Assembly (NCBI RefSeq): GCF_000208865.1
Contig: NC_018393.1
Span: 2,498,714 to 2,562,713, forward strand
Length of the DNA: 64,000 nt
Origin: Neospora caninum Liverpool
Taxonomy: Eukaryota; Apicomplexa; Conoidasida; Eucoccidiorida; Sarcocystidae
Reading direction: 5' to 3'
Numbering within the stretch: the stretch's first letter is position 1; each line of letters opens with the position of its first letter. The notes beneath the pieces were generated by a model. That model was not told where the DNA came from. It made no database searches and saw only the letters and a list, made by a program, of their open reading frames with translations. Positions 43,609-56,465 of the stretch are shown piece by piece. A program made the translations under genes and the position numbers.

Positions 43609-45503
43609 CGGGAAACGACGCCTCCCAGGAACAGAGGAAACAGAGAAGAGGGAGATCAAGAGGAAAGAGAAAAGAAGAGGGAGATCAAGAGGAAAGAGAA
43701 AAGAAGAGGGAGATCAAGAGGAGAAAGAAAAGAAGAGGGGATCAAGAGGAGAGAGAAAAGAAGACAAGATAGCGGCTGAAGGAGAGCTCACGGGGCACGC
43801 GATTGAGGCGAAGACGAAGAAGTGGAGAAAGTTTGAGAACAAGGCGGAGACGATTACGCTGGAGAGGGGGAGGAGACCGCTGGTTTAGAATGTTAGACGA
43901 AGAGAAACAGCAGAAGACCTCGTGAGTGACCGCCACGCGTTTCAACTGGGGTTGCTGCGAGATCCACAACAGCCAAGACGGACCCGCTCAAGCGAAGCGT
44001 GAGGCGTGTGCTTGCGCACGTCCTTTATTCAGAAGAAACTCGCTTTAAACGTTTCCTTTTCCCTCGTTTTCACTCGGCCGCAACTCGTGCTTGAATCCTA
44101 CTCGACTCGCGCGGCCCCACATCTTTTCGCATCGATTTTCAAGACTGCATGCAAGGATTTTCAGGCGGCGACAACGACGACGGAGAAAGAGGCGGCTTTT
44201 CCTGTTTCCTCGCTCTCGAAAGAGACAGCTCCAGAGTCGAAAGACGACGCGGACGTTGTCTCCGTGCGTGAGGCTCTTTTCGAGACAGGAACTCCACACC
44301 CGGGCGTAAAAAGCGACGGATTCTCTTCCCTCGCGCACTGAAATCTGGCTGTCTTTTGCAACTCCTTTCGCTGCATGCACGCAGGCGCTTACCTTTCTCG
44401 CAATCGCGACATGTACAGTCGTTCCTTTCCACTCTCGCGTGCTTCTGTGAATCCTCGTTTACGTGGCACAAGTGCTGCCTCTTCATCGTTTTTCTTTCTC
44501 CTCGGCCTTCCGAGGCGAGCGAAGCCGTCTCGCTTTTCGCGCCTCGCCGGTTGAACCGAACTCCGAGAGAAGAGCAGGTTTTCTGTACAAAAAGAAGGTT
44601 AGGAAGGCGTCTCGGCTTCATATATGCGAAGGCAGACGAATTCAAAAGCTTGTCTCTCTGTCCAGATCCATTTCTTTCTCGCAAAGAGCGATTGGCCAAT
44701 CGGTTCGCGTTACGCCAAAAAGTGGGCCATGGTGTTTTCCGGCCTCTGCATATGCGCTGAAAAGCTGCAACGTACACAGCCGCCATCATGCTTCCTCAAC
44801 CAGGTTTTCACAGCAAGCACACAGTCGCCTCTGCCTCGGAGGTGACCAGAGCAAACTGGGAATGACAAACTGCCTTTTGTTTTTCTTCTCTGACCTCCTC
44901 CCCTCGCCTTCTGCCCGGAGTCGCGCAGCGTGGGACTAGCCAGCTTTTCTGCCTCTTTGACATTCTGTCAACGCCCTCTCTGCATGCATCTCCCTTCTTC
45001 TTCCCTTCATCATCTTCGTTCTCTCGTTGTCTCTTTGTTTTCTTCTGCACATTTCGTCGATTCTTCTCGCCTCGCTGCTGCTTTGGCGGAAAGGACCGAC
45101 TTCTCACGAAGTCAAGCACAGGGACACTTCAAGAGAGAGGGAACAGAGGGACAGAAGCGAGGGAAGAGAAGGACAGCAGGAAAGAGAGGGGGGGAGGTTG
45201 AAGGAAATGGAGGCGCCTTCCTCCTTGGAAACGCGACATTCCGCAGCTTGCCTCGAGGGCTGTTGACGCTTTTCCCCTCTCGCCTGTTTCCTGGAAACGC
45301 AACGCGTGCATGCGCTTGATCGACGCATCTCTTGCTCGGCATCCACCGCTTCTCTCGCTCTCTGTCTCTCCGCTCTCTCTCTCTCTCTGGCGCGGGTCGT
45401 CTCTCGGCTCTCTCTCCCTTTCGTCGCGCGCAGCCCCGTCCTCTCTCCTCTTTTTCGTTTCCTCCATTTTGCGCCTGGAATTCTCGCTTTCCATCGCCAC
45501 GCC
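43609..45503. other. Divergent intergenic region before RRP42
   Basis: Shared upstream region of the minus-strand gene starting at 43608 and RRP42 starting at 45504. It holds the 29-bp purine repeat at 43646-43760 and CT-rich tracts just before the RRP42 ATG. Overlapping open frames of 70-215 codons occur on both strands, without motifs. Confidence 0.55.
43646..43760. repeat. 29-bp purine-rich tandem repeat, four units
   Basis: Units begin at 43646, 43675, 43704 and 43733 (the last is 28 bp), each close to AAGAGGGAGATCAAGAGGAA followed by AGAGAAAAG. The array lies 38-152 bp upstream of the ATG at 43608, in its probable 5' UTR. Confidence 0.92.
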
Positions 45504-48500
45504 ATGGCCGCCGCTTCGTCGTCTACGTCGGACGTGCCTCGACGAGGCAAAGGGGTGCTGTGTGCGGCTGAGTTGCTTTACCTCGAAGACGGCGTTGCGT
45601 GCAATGTCCGAGAAGACGGGCGCGCCTGCATCGACGTGCGGCCTAGCCAGGTCGATACGTTTGCGCTCCCCAAATGTTCGGCTTCTTCGATTGTCCGAAG
45701 CAGCGAGAACACCGTTCTCTGCGGTGTATCGGTACGCCGAAAGAAACAGCCAGCAGTCCCAACAGGCGAATACAGATTCCTCCAAAGCGCATGCATCTGC
45801 ACAGGCATGAAAAATACCCACCGCATGTCTACGTCCTCATACCTACGTGCCGATGTGCATATTTACGCACGTGCACGCATTCACACACATATTCACACCC
45901 ACGTATGTTTATAGGTGTATAGATAGATGTAGATTTGTCCTCGCGTGGAAACCTCTTTGTTTGCATGTGCAGGCGTATGTCTATGGATGTAGACTGGAGC
46001 TATTTCGCGTGCGTTTTTAGCTTCTGGGAGCGGCGCTGAAAATGCATGCGTGCATGACTGGTCGAGACAGCTGAAAGCGTCCATGCTCTCACACGGGTGC
46101 CTTTCCTCGGGTTGTGCAGATGCAGCTGGCACGGCCGACAAACGCCCCCGATGAGGGCGAGGTTTTCGTAACTGTCGATTGGTAAGCTGCTAGCTGGATG
46201 GGCCCGAAAAACGAAAACGAAGGAAAGTTGACCCTGGATAAAGGAGCGAAGGGACTCTGTACGTGTTTCGCGTTTTCGCTCTCGCGGTTTTCCTTCCTTT
46301 CGTGGTTCTCTAGCGGGGAGAGAAAGGGCCCAGGAAGGCCCAGGGCATCTGTCGGAGGTGGTGTTTGTTTCCTTTTTGCTTCATATTTGGAGGCGGTTTC
46401 GCCCTTTGCTTCTTGTTCTCGACGTCCCCGCCTTTCACCTTTGCTCCGCGATCCCCGTTCTCTGCCTTTCCCTCAGCTTTTTCACCTTTCTCGAGCCCCC
46501 TGCGTCTCGCGCACGCGCATTCCCTCGCGTGGTTTCCTGGTCGTCCCAAACCTAGAACCCTCTGTTGCCTGCGCCGAGTCGCCTTCATTCTGTCGCCTCC
46601 GATCGTCTCTTTGTTTTGGGGTGATGTTTTGCTTTTTCCCTGGAAAGCTCCGCTGCACTGGGCGTCGACGGTGCACGCGGCGCGGCCTTCGACTCCGTCG
46701 GAATTGGGGAAGGCAGTTCGAGCACCAGTTTGCAGGCGCTGGTGGGGGATATGGTGCTCTCCTCGGTTGACAAGAAAAAGCTCTGTCTCGTCCCTGGAAA
46801 ACTCATGTGGAAAGTTTTCGTTGACTGCATGGTAGGCGAGACACCAGGAAGAGAGCGACACGGAGGAAAAGAGACCGACGCAAGAGCCACAGAGAAACCA
46901 GGCGAGAGAGAGAGACAGACAGGTGCCGGGTTGTGAGACGCGCCGAGCATTGGGGAAGAACGAAAGAAAGCTGGAAAAAGGCAGCGCGCCAAAAGCTTTA
47001 CCAGCACAGCCAAGCAGAAAACGCGAAACGGGTGGTAGGGTCGCCTAGCCGCGTTTCGTCGCCGCTCCTTTTCGTCTCTATCCCTCTCTTCTCTTCTTTC
47101 TCGAGTGTGTCTTGACTCCTTTTCTGTTGCTCGACACCCGCCATCTCCATTCCCGTCTTTCTGGTTTGGTGCGTCCCGGATGCGTCGGGTGCCTCCGGGA
47201 GCGCGCGAGAGCGCTTGTTGCCTTTGGGTCCAAAAAACTGTTCTCTCCTTCCAGCCCGTTGTTGCGGTCGTGCCGTCTCGCTGCGCAGGTTCTGAAGGCC
47301 GGGGGATGCCTGCTCGACGCCGTGAGTCTCTCGGTGCATGCGGCGCTTCGGACGACGACGTAAGTGCACGCTGAGCTCGATGTCGGGTTTTGTCGACAAG
47401 GCAAAGAAGAGAGAAGATTGCGGGGGTCAAAACGAGAAGGACAACCTGCCCGGCGTGCGAGAAGCGAGACGGGGCAGTCCGCAAAGGCCCGACACTCCCC
47501 GATCTCTCGTCACCTTGTGCGCGTCGCCCCGGTGTCTCTGTCTCTGCCAGCTTGCCGTGCGTGTTTGTGGACGACGACGGAGAGGAAGGCGAGAACGAGT
47601 TCGGACAAATCTCGATTCGGTGCGACGAAAGGTGAGGCGACTGGCTGCCAGGCGGGAACAGCTGTGCAAGAAACCAAAAACCCGCAAACGCAAGCTGCCA
47701 ACAAGACACGAAGAAGACGAGGCGAGTTTCGCACGCGCCTCCACAGACGCAAACGTCTCGGGGGGCGAAGCGGGAAAGAGAGATGAAAGACAGATGAAAG
47801 AGAGGTGAAAGAGAGGTGACCTAGAGATGAAAGAGAAGGGACAGGAAGGGTATGTGCAGGTTCTGCCTGTGTAGTGGATAAGAGAGGGGAGAAGAAGGAG
47901 AGCTCGCCTTTTCCTTCTGCTTCGCTGTTTCCTCGTTGGCGTATCCCCTTCCTTTTCTCTCTTCCCTCTCTTTCTTGGGCCGTGTGGCTGTTGAGGCGTT
48001 CGAAGACGCTCTGCTTCCCTCGGCGGCTGTCTCCCGTTGCCGGCGAGGCTCTCGCGTCTTGTGTTTTGTGTGTTCTGCCTTTTCCTCGTTGTTTTCTGGG
48101 CGTCTTCTGCGTCCTCTTTCGGCTCCTTTTTCTTCTCTTTTCCCTCGTTTTAGACGCGTGTATGACCTTCGGTTTCCCTGCTCAGAGAAGTCGCTGGCGA
48201 GCCGTTCCCTGCTGAAGATGTTCCCATCATCGTCACAGTCGGGGAGGTGAGAGGGATATGCGCCTGAAATGAATGAGAAAGAAGGAGCAAGACAGAGAAC
48301 TGAAGACAGAACGAGAGAGGCAGAAGCCGGGACGACAAGCAAGAGAGATAGAGCTACGTCGATGCACACGCCGCTCCTGTGTTTGGTTTCCTCCAAGTGA
48401 CGAGGGCCGCCCCTTAAGTTTTCGGAATGCATAGCCTACCTGTGAACTCGAGAGGAGGTGAACGCGAACGCGAGTGTCTAGACGCGGCACTCGCGAATGC

Positions 48501-49300
48501 ATGCGGCTGGCGCGTGAAAAAGAGGTGCGTCACGAACCGGGTCCTTGCATGCGTCACGCTCCACGACGCGCCGGCATGCAGCCCGCAAACGCAGGAAACG
48601 CCCACGGGCTCTACACACGATGGGAAATACCTCGAGCGTCTCGCTTTTGCCGTTCAGATTGCGAATCGCTATGTGTGGGACATGACCAGCAACGAAGAGT
48701 CTGCATGCACCGGCCGACTCCTCGTGGCCGTGTCTCCTCGCGAGCACAAATGCGTGGGCATTCAAAAGCTCGGAGCGTCGCTCGTCGACATCTCCACGCT
48801 TCCAACTGTAATGGTGGTACGGTTTCGCCGATCGCTCCGTGACGCCCTACCTGCAGCCTTCCGCAGTTGCGGATTCGCAAATCGAATCGTGTATCTGAAA
48901 CGTTTATAGACTCTCAGTTGTCCTAGAGCGACGTGCCTGACACGCGTCTCCATACGTCCCGCCGGTAGCTGTGTACCCGTACTCAGCCTCGCGTGCATAC
49001 CATCACATTTATTTTTCATGGAACATTATGTTCAGTTACAGTCTCATCCCAGCATATCTATGTTTTCCGGGTGAGTTGTTGAAGGCCGTGCGTCGTTTGG
49101 GGAGAAAGGTGTCTAAGTCTCGGCATGCAGTTGTACACGACTCTCTTGAAATTTAGATTCTCATGTCTTTGGGTTTGTAGTCAAAACACGCACACATTCG
49201 ACTCCACGAAAGGGACACTCAGTCTGGTGATAGCGTAAACAGAGGGCCGTGCACAAGTGCAAGCAGATGGAGACGTACAGGTCACAGACACGCACATACG

Positions 49301-49334
<34 letters not shown>

Positions 49335-49711
49335 AACGTGATGTGTTTTTACATGCTTATATACATATATACATATATATCTGCATGCATAGGTAGATCT
49401 ACGTCTACATGTTCATTTATAAATATGTATGTAATTGTATATAGAGTTACACCACATGGCTGTGCGTGAGATGTGGAGAGGGACGACAAGGGGAGCGGCG
49501 TGAGTGGAGCCTTCTCGAGCGCCTTCAAAGGATCTAACGTTTGTTCTCGCAAAACGATAGGCATTCGTGTTTCTTGTTGCGGGTTCTGCAGAACTCCCAG
49601 CGCGTTTGTCGGGAGATTTTTGAACGTCTCGACCGTCAGGTAGCATCGCAAAAGACGAAGAAGCACTCGCAGCAGCTGTCTGCCTTCATGCGGAGCATGG
49701 CGGACCTCTGA
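45504..49711 (+). CDS. RRP42: Exosome core subunit RRP42 (EXOSC7-like)
   Basis: Eight exons join in frame to 320 residues: 45504-45731, 46120-46181, 46648-46831, 47289-47359, 47551-47631, 48186-48246, 48658-48813, 49592-49711. The order matches RRP42, a catalytically inert RNase PH-like ring subunit. It runs NVREDGRACIDVRP near the start, then SENTVLCGVS, a divergent segment, and KKLCLVPGKLMWKVFVDCMVLKAGG (split by an intron after VDCM). LLDAVSLSVHAALRTT follows, then VPIIVTVGE, DMTSNEESACTGRLLVAV and a helical, basic C-terminus ending SMADL. The KLCLVPGK...VFVDC block and the absence of RNase PH catalytic signatures favour RRP42 over RRP45 or RRP43. It acts in 3'-5' RNA processing and decay in nucleus and cytoplasm. 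The Met at 45504 has a good context (GCCATGGCC) and is followed by an Ala/Ser-rich leader. Confidence 0.9.
49304..49329. repeat. (TA)n microsatellite in RRP42 intron
   Basis: Perfect TA tract inside the last RRP42 intron (48814-49591). Confidence 0.9.
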
Positions 49712-50654
49712 CAGAGCCCCAGCTCTCGTCTCCTCACCTCTCCCCTATACGTGCGTCGAAATATATATTTAAATATTTAGGTTTGCCCATCGACCTCTAG
49801 TTTTTTAAATGCCGACGGTTGCAGCGCTCGTAAGTCGCTCTCTCTTTCCTTCTTGAGTTGTCTTGTCTCCGGCGCGTATGTGGGGTATCACGAGGGCGGC
49901 CATTTTTGTCCTCTTCTCAACTGTCGCTCGGCATCTCCCTTTCTGACCAGGCTCGCCTTCCCACGCGTTGTTTCCACGGGGTTTTGAGACGTTTGTTCCC
50001 TTTCGTCTTTTTTGTGGAACGCATGCAAATCGACTTGTCGAAAGACTTGTTCTGTCCGTAAGGGGTTTTCTCCCGCCTGCTGTCAGGGGCCCGACCCTGT
50101 CCTCGTTTTGCCTCGCGTTTTCTCTCCCTCAATCATCACCTCTCGGTCTCCTTAATCTCTCGTCTCTCGCCATCTCTTGAGCTCTCGGCCTATCTCTGTC
50201 TTGTATCCCTGCGTTTTCGTCTCTTTCTATGTCTGTTTTTGTCTCCTATCTCTCCATCTCTCGCCATCTTTGTCTCGCTTTCCTTTTTCTCTTACCCTTG
50301 CTCTGCCGCCACCAGTACTTCTCCGTCTTTAGACGTTTCTCTCTGTATGTCTCTCTGTCTGTGTCTGCCTTTCTCTGTGTATTTCTCTCCATCTCTACCG
50401 GAATTTCTCCTAGACTCGCTTGTGAAAAACAGCCGACACACATCCACGCAGGAAGCGTCCGTGGCCTCGGCGTTGCGGGCTTTGGCGCTGGAAGCGTTTT
50501 TATCCGAGACAGCCGCGCATGCACAGAAGCGTTAAACTGACTCCGAAATAGCAAGCACGCCCCACGGCCGCGAGATCGATATATAGACCTACATCATCCG
50601 AATGCATACACATGCTTGACTGTATATACATATGCATTCACGTACCTGCATAAA

Positions 50655-50688
<34 letters not shown>

Positions 50689-51082
50689 TATCTATAGGCT
50701 ACGCTGAGAGGAACGCTGTCACGTGGCATGTTGACAGAAGGATTAATTCCTCTGTGTCTCAACTGTCGATTTGTCTTCGCACGTTCACTTTCGACACTCG
50801 CCTCACTTTCCCCGCCTACGTGTAGATGCATCACGAAGAAGATCAGAAACACAGAGATGACGCCACTGAACGTATATATATGTATATATATATATACATA
50901 TATATACATATATATACATATATATACATATATATAGATATATACATATGTACAGGTGCATGCCGCGTCTCGTGCGTGCATTTGTGAATATTGTTTGAAA
51001 GGAATGGACCAGTATATATATATATATATATATGTGGCATCTGTTTGCATTCACAGTGTGTGGAGCGTCTCGTTTTCGGTGC
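49712..51082. other. Convergent intergenic region, RRP42 and PUS10 3' ends
   Basis: No gene seen. The stretch contains a CT-rich tract around 50100-50400 and TA-type tracts at 50658-50685, 50873-50949 and 51013-51033. Both flanking 3' UTRs must lie here. Confidence 0.6.
50873..50949. repeat. ATATATAC-type octanucleotide repeat
   Basis: TA-rich tract in which a C recurs every 8-10 bases (ACATATAT units). It is flanked by purer TA tracts at 50658-50685 and 51013-51033. Confidence 0.85.
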
Positions 51083-52915
51083 TCAGTCGTCTTCTTCTTT
51101 GTGCGTAGCGTCGCCGAAGACGAGGTTGGACACGTCGAGAAGAAGTAGATGACACCGGCAGCGGAGAAGCGAGCTGAGAGAAGGGATCGTGCGGCCTAGG
51201 TCGCCGTGCACGAACTCCTTCACATACGTGCCTGAGAGAAGGAACATAAAAAAAGCGAGAGGTTTGAAAAGAAGTGAAAGGCAAACCAAAAAGGGGGCCA
51301 AAGGCGGGCGGCAAAAAAAAGACGCACGACCAAACACAAAGGAAGGAGGGAAGTGCGAAAAAGGAAAGAACCGACTGCGGGACAATCAAGACGCGACGGC
51401 GTTTCACACCAACTGGAGCTGAAACGCCATTTCTGCGAAGCCGGGAGAGCGAACGACGCAGGCGCAGCAAACCTGGAGAGAAGAAATAGAAAAGAAAACG
51501 GGGACAGAAGAAAAGAAAGGACGGAAAGGAGGAGAAAGAGAGGAAGGGGAGGGAAAGAAGACGGAAACGAAGAACGGGAAACACAGAGGAAAAGGAATGG
51601 AGACGAAACCGAAAACGAGAAGGAAGTGGAGACGAGACCGAGAAAGAAGAGAACAAAGCGAAAGGTGAAGAGAGAGGCTTACCTGCTTGCGTGTCCAGGC
51701 GGCAAATGAAGATTTGTGGATGCACAGGGACGAAGTCGATTGCGTAGATGCGTCTCGGCCTGAAAACAGAACGGTCGAGAGCAAACCGGTGAAAAACGCC
51801 GCGATGAGCTGTTCTGCCAAACGCACGGTTGCAGTCTCTCTCCACCGATGGCTGTTTCGTGCTCTCGTCTGCCCCCGCCGCCTCTCGCTCTGCTCTATGC
51901 AATCCACCCTCTCCCAGCCTCTCGGACAGACGTGAGAGAGAAAGACAGACAGAAACCACGAACGAGAGAAACAGAACGAGAGAAAGAGAAAAAGAGCAGA
52001 GAGAGAAGCAGAGAGAGCAAAGGAAGGAACGTTCACGGAGAAGAGGCGCAAGATGCGTCAGATGCGCGCTGATAACACACCGTGGCCGCTGCTGCCCGCA
52101 GAAACGCCTTCGCAAGAACATTTCCGCACTTCGTGAACCGCATGCACATTGACTCTCACAAATGCACATCTCCACAGGTGTACAGACATACGTCTCTCCA
52201 TCAAATAACAGATCCACAAACACATGCATACAAATACATACAGTCATACAAAAACATATACATATATGCATATATATATATATATATATATATATCGTGG
52301 CTGATGCTGCATCACAAGGTTAAGAAACTCGAATGTGCAGAGATGGTGTGGCGGTGTGACGAGAGGGCCACGGAGGATCCGTTAAGCGTTTCAAAGAGAG
52401 AATTTGTGGTGTTGGTGTGCCGTGCCTGTTCAGGAAACGAGGCGCCTGCGCTGTACCTGACTGTTAGCGATCGCCGGTGAAGGACACGTAGCGGCGTCTT
52501 CTGATAAATGACCAAACCCCCTTCTTTCTCGTTCTCGTTGTCTGTTTCTTTCTCTGTCTTTCCTGTCTCTTCGTCTTTTTCTTCTGTGGAAGTCCGCGGC
52601 CCAGCAGGTTCCGGTCGCTCACGGAGCTGTCCGATTCTTTCTTGGACCTCCCGAAGTGCATGCAGCGACACAGCCCGCTCTGCAAAAACTAGACACTCGT
52701 AGCGCTTCACTTTTTCTTCCGCCCCGTGCTGGAGGGCGAGGTGGATGGCCTTCTCGACGCTTCCCGCGCCTCGCCAGCTTTCGGGGTTCAGACTGGCAAG
52801 GCCTGAGCCCGCAGCTTCGGGTCGAGCGGGAACGTCGACGAAGCGAGCCGCCTCGCCGTGTGCAGCGGAGGAAGAGAAAGAAGAGGAGGAAGAGGAAGAA
52901 GAGGAAGAGGAGGAA

Positions 52916-52947
<32 letters not shown>

Positions 52948-55900
52948 AGAGGAGGGAGAAGAATATGAGATATCAGAAGAAGGGATATCGGAAGAGGAAG
53001 AAGAGCAAGGAGATGGATGGGAAGAGGGAGCCGGAGAAGGGGAAGACACCTGAATCGTCCCTGCAGCCTCTGTCGCGTTTCCGGTGTCGCCTGCACACTC
53101 CGTCTCCTCACGTGCGCATGTTGCGAGGTGGATCTGTTCAGTCGACACGGGCTCTGCGCAGTGACCCGAGCAGTTCGTAGATTCGTCCGTCACGATGCGC
53201 AGTCCGTACACTTCGACCGCCGGTTCGGCGCCGTCGTCTCCACCAGGAAAGGAAGGCGACGCCGTTCTGTGGGGGGTGTCTCGACACTGCGCGGTGCGCC
53301 CGCGCGCGTTTAGCAGCTGGTCTTCTAAACAGAGAGAGGAGGCGGAGGCGAGCAGCACGTGTTCAGGCGCCTGCATGCGGTTCTCTCGCCCCTCACTGCT
53401 GTGATGGTTGACAAAGCGAGGATCTGCAGGTTGTTCGTCCTCGTTCTTGCCGAGTCCGCTGCGGCAGGGACAGAGCGCCAGGAATGGAGGGAGTTCTGTC
53501 TCTTTCTCGAGGCCGTCAAGGTCGCTCCGCCGTTTGCTCTCTTGGCGCGTGCCGAGGCCTTCCCTCGCGCCGCAGAGTGCCCGACACACGGGGCATTCGG
53601 AGACAGGATTCCCCTCTCGGAGTCTGGATTCTGCGTCTCGCGCTTCCGGTCCGAAAGCGGCGTCTGGCCTCCCGCCGGTCTGCGTCGTTGGCGGCTGGGG
53701 GTGGGGATACGTTTTCTCTCCGTTCTGAGTCGGCGCATGTCGCGTGGGTTCGACCGGCTCTTCGCGGCTGCGCCGCACGCAGGGGAGACCCCTGTCTCCG
53801 TGCGCGTTTCCACACGCGCACGCCGGCGAGCCTCTGGAAGCCGCTGCAAGGCGCTGATGCTGCCGGAGAAAGCGGCAGAGAAAATGTGGCGGGCGGCGAC
53901 ACTCGAGCAGTTCGATGGCGAAGGGCCGTCCCTTCCCGAGCATTCTCACGTCAGCGTCTTCTCTGAACCACGAACAGAGCGGCGACAAGAAAACAGGGGG
54001 AAAAGAGACAAGATCAAGCGCGAAAACGAATCGGAGAATCGGGAACGAGAACGCAAACAGTGACAAGAGGCCCACAACGGTCGCTGGGAGAATGCCAGAG
54101 CCGCTTCTGCATGCGTTGAACGCGCCTTCACAGAAACGCGGTAAGTGGATGTACACCGAGGAGACTGGGACCAACCACGTCTCTTCTCACAGCGATTCGG
54201 GTCAGCAAAATGCGGACATATATGCACGTAGACGCACGGAGAGGAAGCGAGGAATCGAGAAGGCGAGAAACCGAGACTGAGGGAGACAGAGGGGGAAGCA
54301 GAGGCGACTGGGACACGAAGAAATGTGTAGTCGACATCTTCATCTGCAAGGATTGTTGACCGTTGGTGCGCCCCCCAAGTTCTCACCGGCCCGCCGACAG
54401 AAAACGGTAGCCGGAGGCGTCCAGCAGCCACTGCAGCGGCTTTCCGATTGCTTCTTCCACGGACATCTCGAGCTGTACATACACCCGCACACGAGACGCG
54501 GTTCGATGCACTTTTTTTGTGGGCTGCCGGAGCTGGCACGCGACAATTTCCTGACCAAATGAGGAGAGTCGTGCTGGCGCCGTCCGAGAGGTTTTTCGTC
54601 TTCTTCCGTCATCTTTCCTTCTTCCTGTTGCCTACTGAACAACACGCATCTCTTGGTTCCCTGCGTCGTGTCTCCACGCGTGCACTTCTGCGTCGCGCCT
54701 TCTTGGACAACTCGTCTCCCCTTCCGTTTCTCTTCGTTTGCGCCCTTACACTCTCCTCCGGTCGCTTCGCCTTCCCCTTCCCCGGCTTTGGGCCCGAGTT
54801 CGCCTACTTTCTACTGTTCTCCTTTCTGCCTTCTTCCTTCTGTCTCCCTCCTCTGTCTCCCTTTTCTGTCTCCCTCCTCTGTCTCCCTTTTCCGTCTCTT
54901 CTTTTTGTCTGTAACGGGTCATCGAAATCTGCACAGAAAGCGTCTCTCACCTTCCGCCGGTTGTCGACGAGCCAGAGAGACTGACTGATGTCTCGACTCT
55001 GTTTCCTGTACCTTCCTGAGCGTTTAGAAAAAGGACAGGGCGCAACGAAAGGGTCGCCAACGCCCGTCGAGTGGACAGAGAGGAGCCCAGAACAGTCAGA
55101 CCAGGACTGCATGCAGAGACCCAGAAAAACGCGCACACACTGGAGACGGAACCGGACTGTAGACAGCGTCCGCACACTTCCTGGTCTCTCCCGCGAGCGA
55201 AAAATCGCGTTTCGAGACGCCAGTCGAAAGGGCTCTCACGTACCGACGACAACGGTTCTCTGTGTGGAAAAGAGGTTGACGATCTGCAGTTCGTTCCTTG
55301 CGAGATCCGACTCGCGATGCTCTCTACTCTGACGGCTTGTCTCCGTCTCCGTCTCGTTCGCTTCCCTCTGTGACCACCTGACGTCTCCGCGCCGATCGCC
55401 CCGCGAAAGTGTACAGGAAAGCCGGAATGATTGCCCCTCTTCTCTTTCGTTTTCCCAGGCGACTCGCGACGCCCCACAGCCCGCCGCCAGAAGGTCGCGC
55501 AGGCGAGGCTGCAAGAGAGCGTAGGCGCAAATCGCGAGGAGGAGATGCGCCTTGATGCAGTCTCCGCGTGCATGCGAATCCGCCGGCTCGGAAAAAGGCG
55601 ACGCGTGCTGCGACGCGCCGCTCGCCTCGAAAAGGTCGACGAGGCTTCCCCCCAGACGGCGAGCGACGGCCGCTGCGCAGCTGGAAGACAGTCGGCAAAC
55701 GAGAGAAACGAGCGCCGAAAGGGTGAGGCATTGTCCTTCTCTTCGGCCTTTTGGATCGCTTCCAAACCCCGCAGGAGAAGGTTCGCACCTCCACACCGAT
55801 CCCCGGTCTTCTGTCCGGTCTGGGGAACTTTCCTCGCCCTTTTGTTTCTTTAAAGGAGGCGTAGCCGCACAGTCCGCCTTCGTACTCGCTCTGTCTTGGG

Positions 55901-56465
55901 TCTCTTCGCGTCTCTCCTCACAACCTGTTCGCGGGCGTTTCCGTTCTGGCTCTGCGGCGTCGCTGTCTCTGTCTTCTTCCAGGGACTGCTGCGGGACAGC
56001 CGTGGTTCCGACCGTCGCGTCGCTTCCCGGAGACGCAGTCGTCTTCCTGGCCCGCGCCGAGAGACACGGAATCGTCGAGTTGCTGGCTGCACTCGCACGT
56101 GCCGGAGACAGAAACTCCGGCGAGACACTGAGAAGTCGGCGAGCAAGGCCGAGAACTTTCATACTCGGGAGACAAAACGCTTCGGTCCTCAGTCTCTCCC
56201 GCTCCCCCTGTTCGCCTCCCCTGTCTTGCGTTTCTGCTGGTTTTAGGCGAAGATCCGGGCCAAAGAAAAGAGGTGGGAGAAGCGCGAAGAGGCGCCTCTG
56301 GCCCGAGAGCCAGCAGGCGTCGCGCGGCCGCTCGGAGTCTCCACAGAGACGGCAGGTGAGCCGCTCGGGATGTGTCCGCCCCTCGGTAGCCGCGGGAGAA
56401 CCGCCGCAGTCCGCCCCGCCACGTGCAGCCGCATCCGAGGCGGAGCCGCACACCGGCGCTGCCAT
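51083..56465 (-). CDS. PUS10: tRNA pseudouridine synthase PUS10
   Basis: Six exons join in frame to 1034 residues: 56465-55244, 55015-54951, 54472-54387, 53962-52457, 51759-51683, 51231-51083. The catalytic block is GRYRKQSRDISQSLW, SVEEAIGKPLQWLLDASGY, then GREDADVRMLGKGRPFAIEL; the Asp of GRED (about residue 460) is the expected nucleophile. The C-terminal half has YECLVFAERAVSLHALREVQERI, LRVLHRRSLTVRPRRIYAIDF and AGTYVKEFVHGDLGRTIPSLSSLL, all typical of PUS10, which makes Psi54/Psi55 in tRNA. The N-terminal ~400 residues are divergent: one CXXC (CRLC) near the start, where relatives have a zinc-binding pair, then low-complexity sequence. An insertion of over 300 residues, including a run of about 27 Ser, separates the GRED region from the AERAV helix. 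The ATG at 56465 is preferred; an in-frame Met also exists at 56582. Confidence 0.9.
52270..52295. repeat. (TA)n microsatellite in PUS10 intron
   Basis: Perfect TA tract in the intron between 52457 and 51759. Confidence 0.88.
52868..52961 (-). repeat. GAA/GAG-type repeat encoding poly-Ser in PUS10
   Basis: On the plus strand this is GAAGAGGAAGAGGAG text. On the coding minus strand it gives TCC/TCT codons for a Ser run in the fourth PUS10 exon. It is in frame and lies within a low-complexity insertion. Confidence 0.85.
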
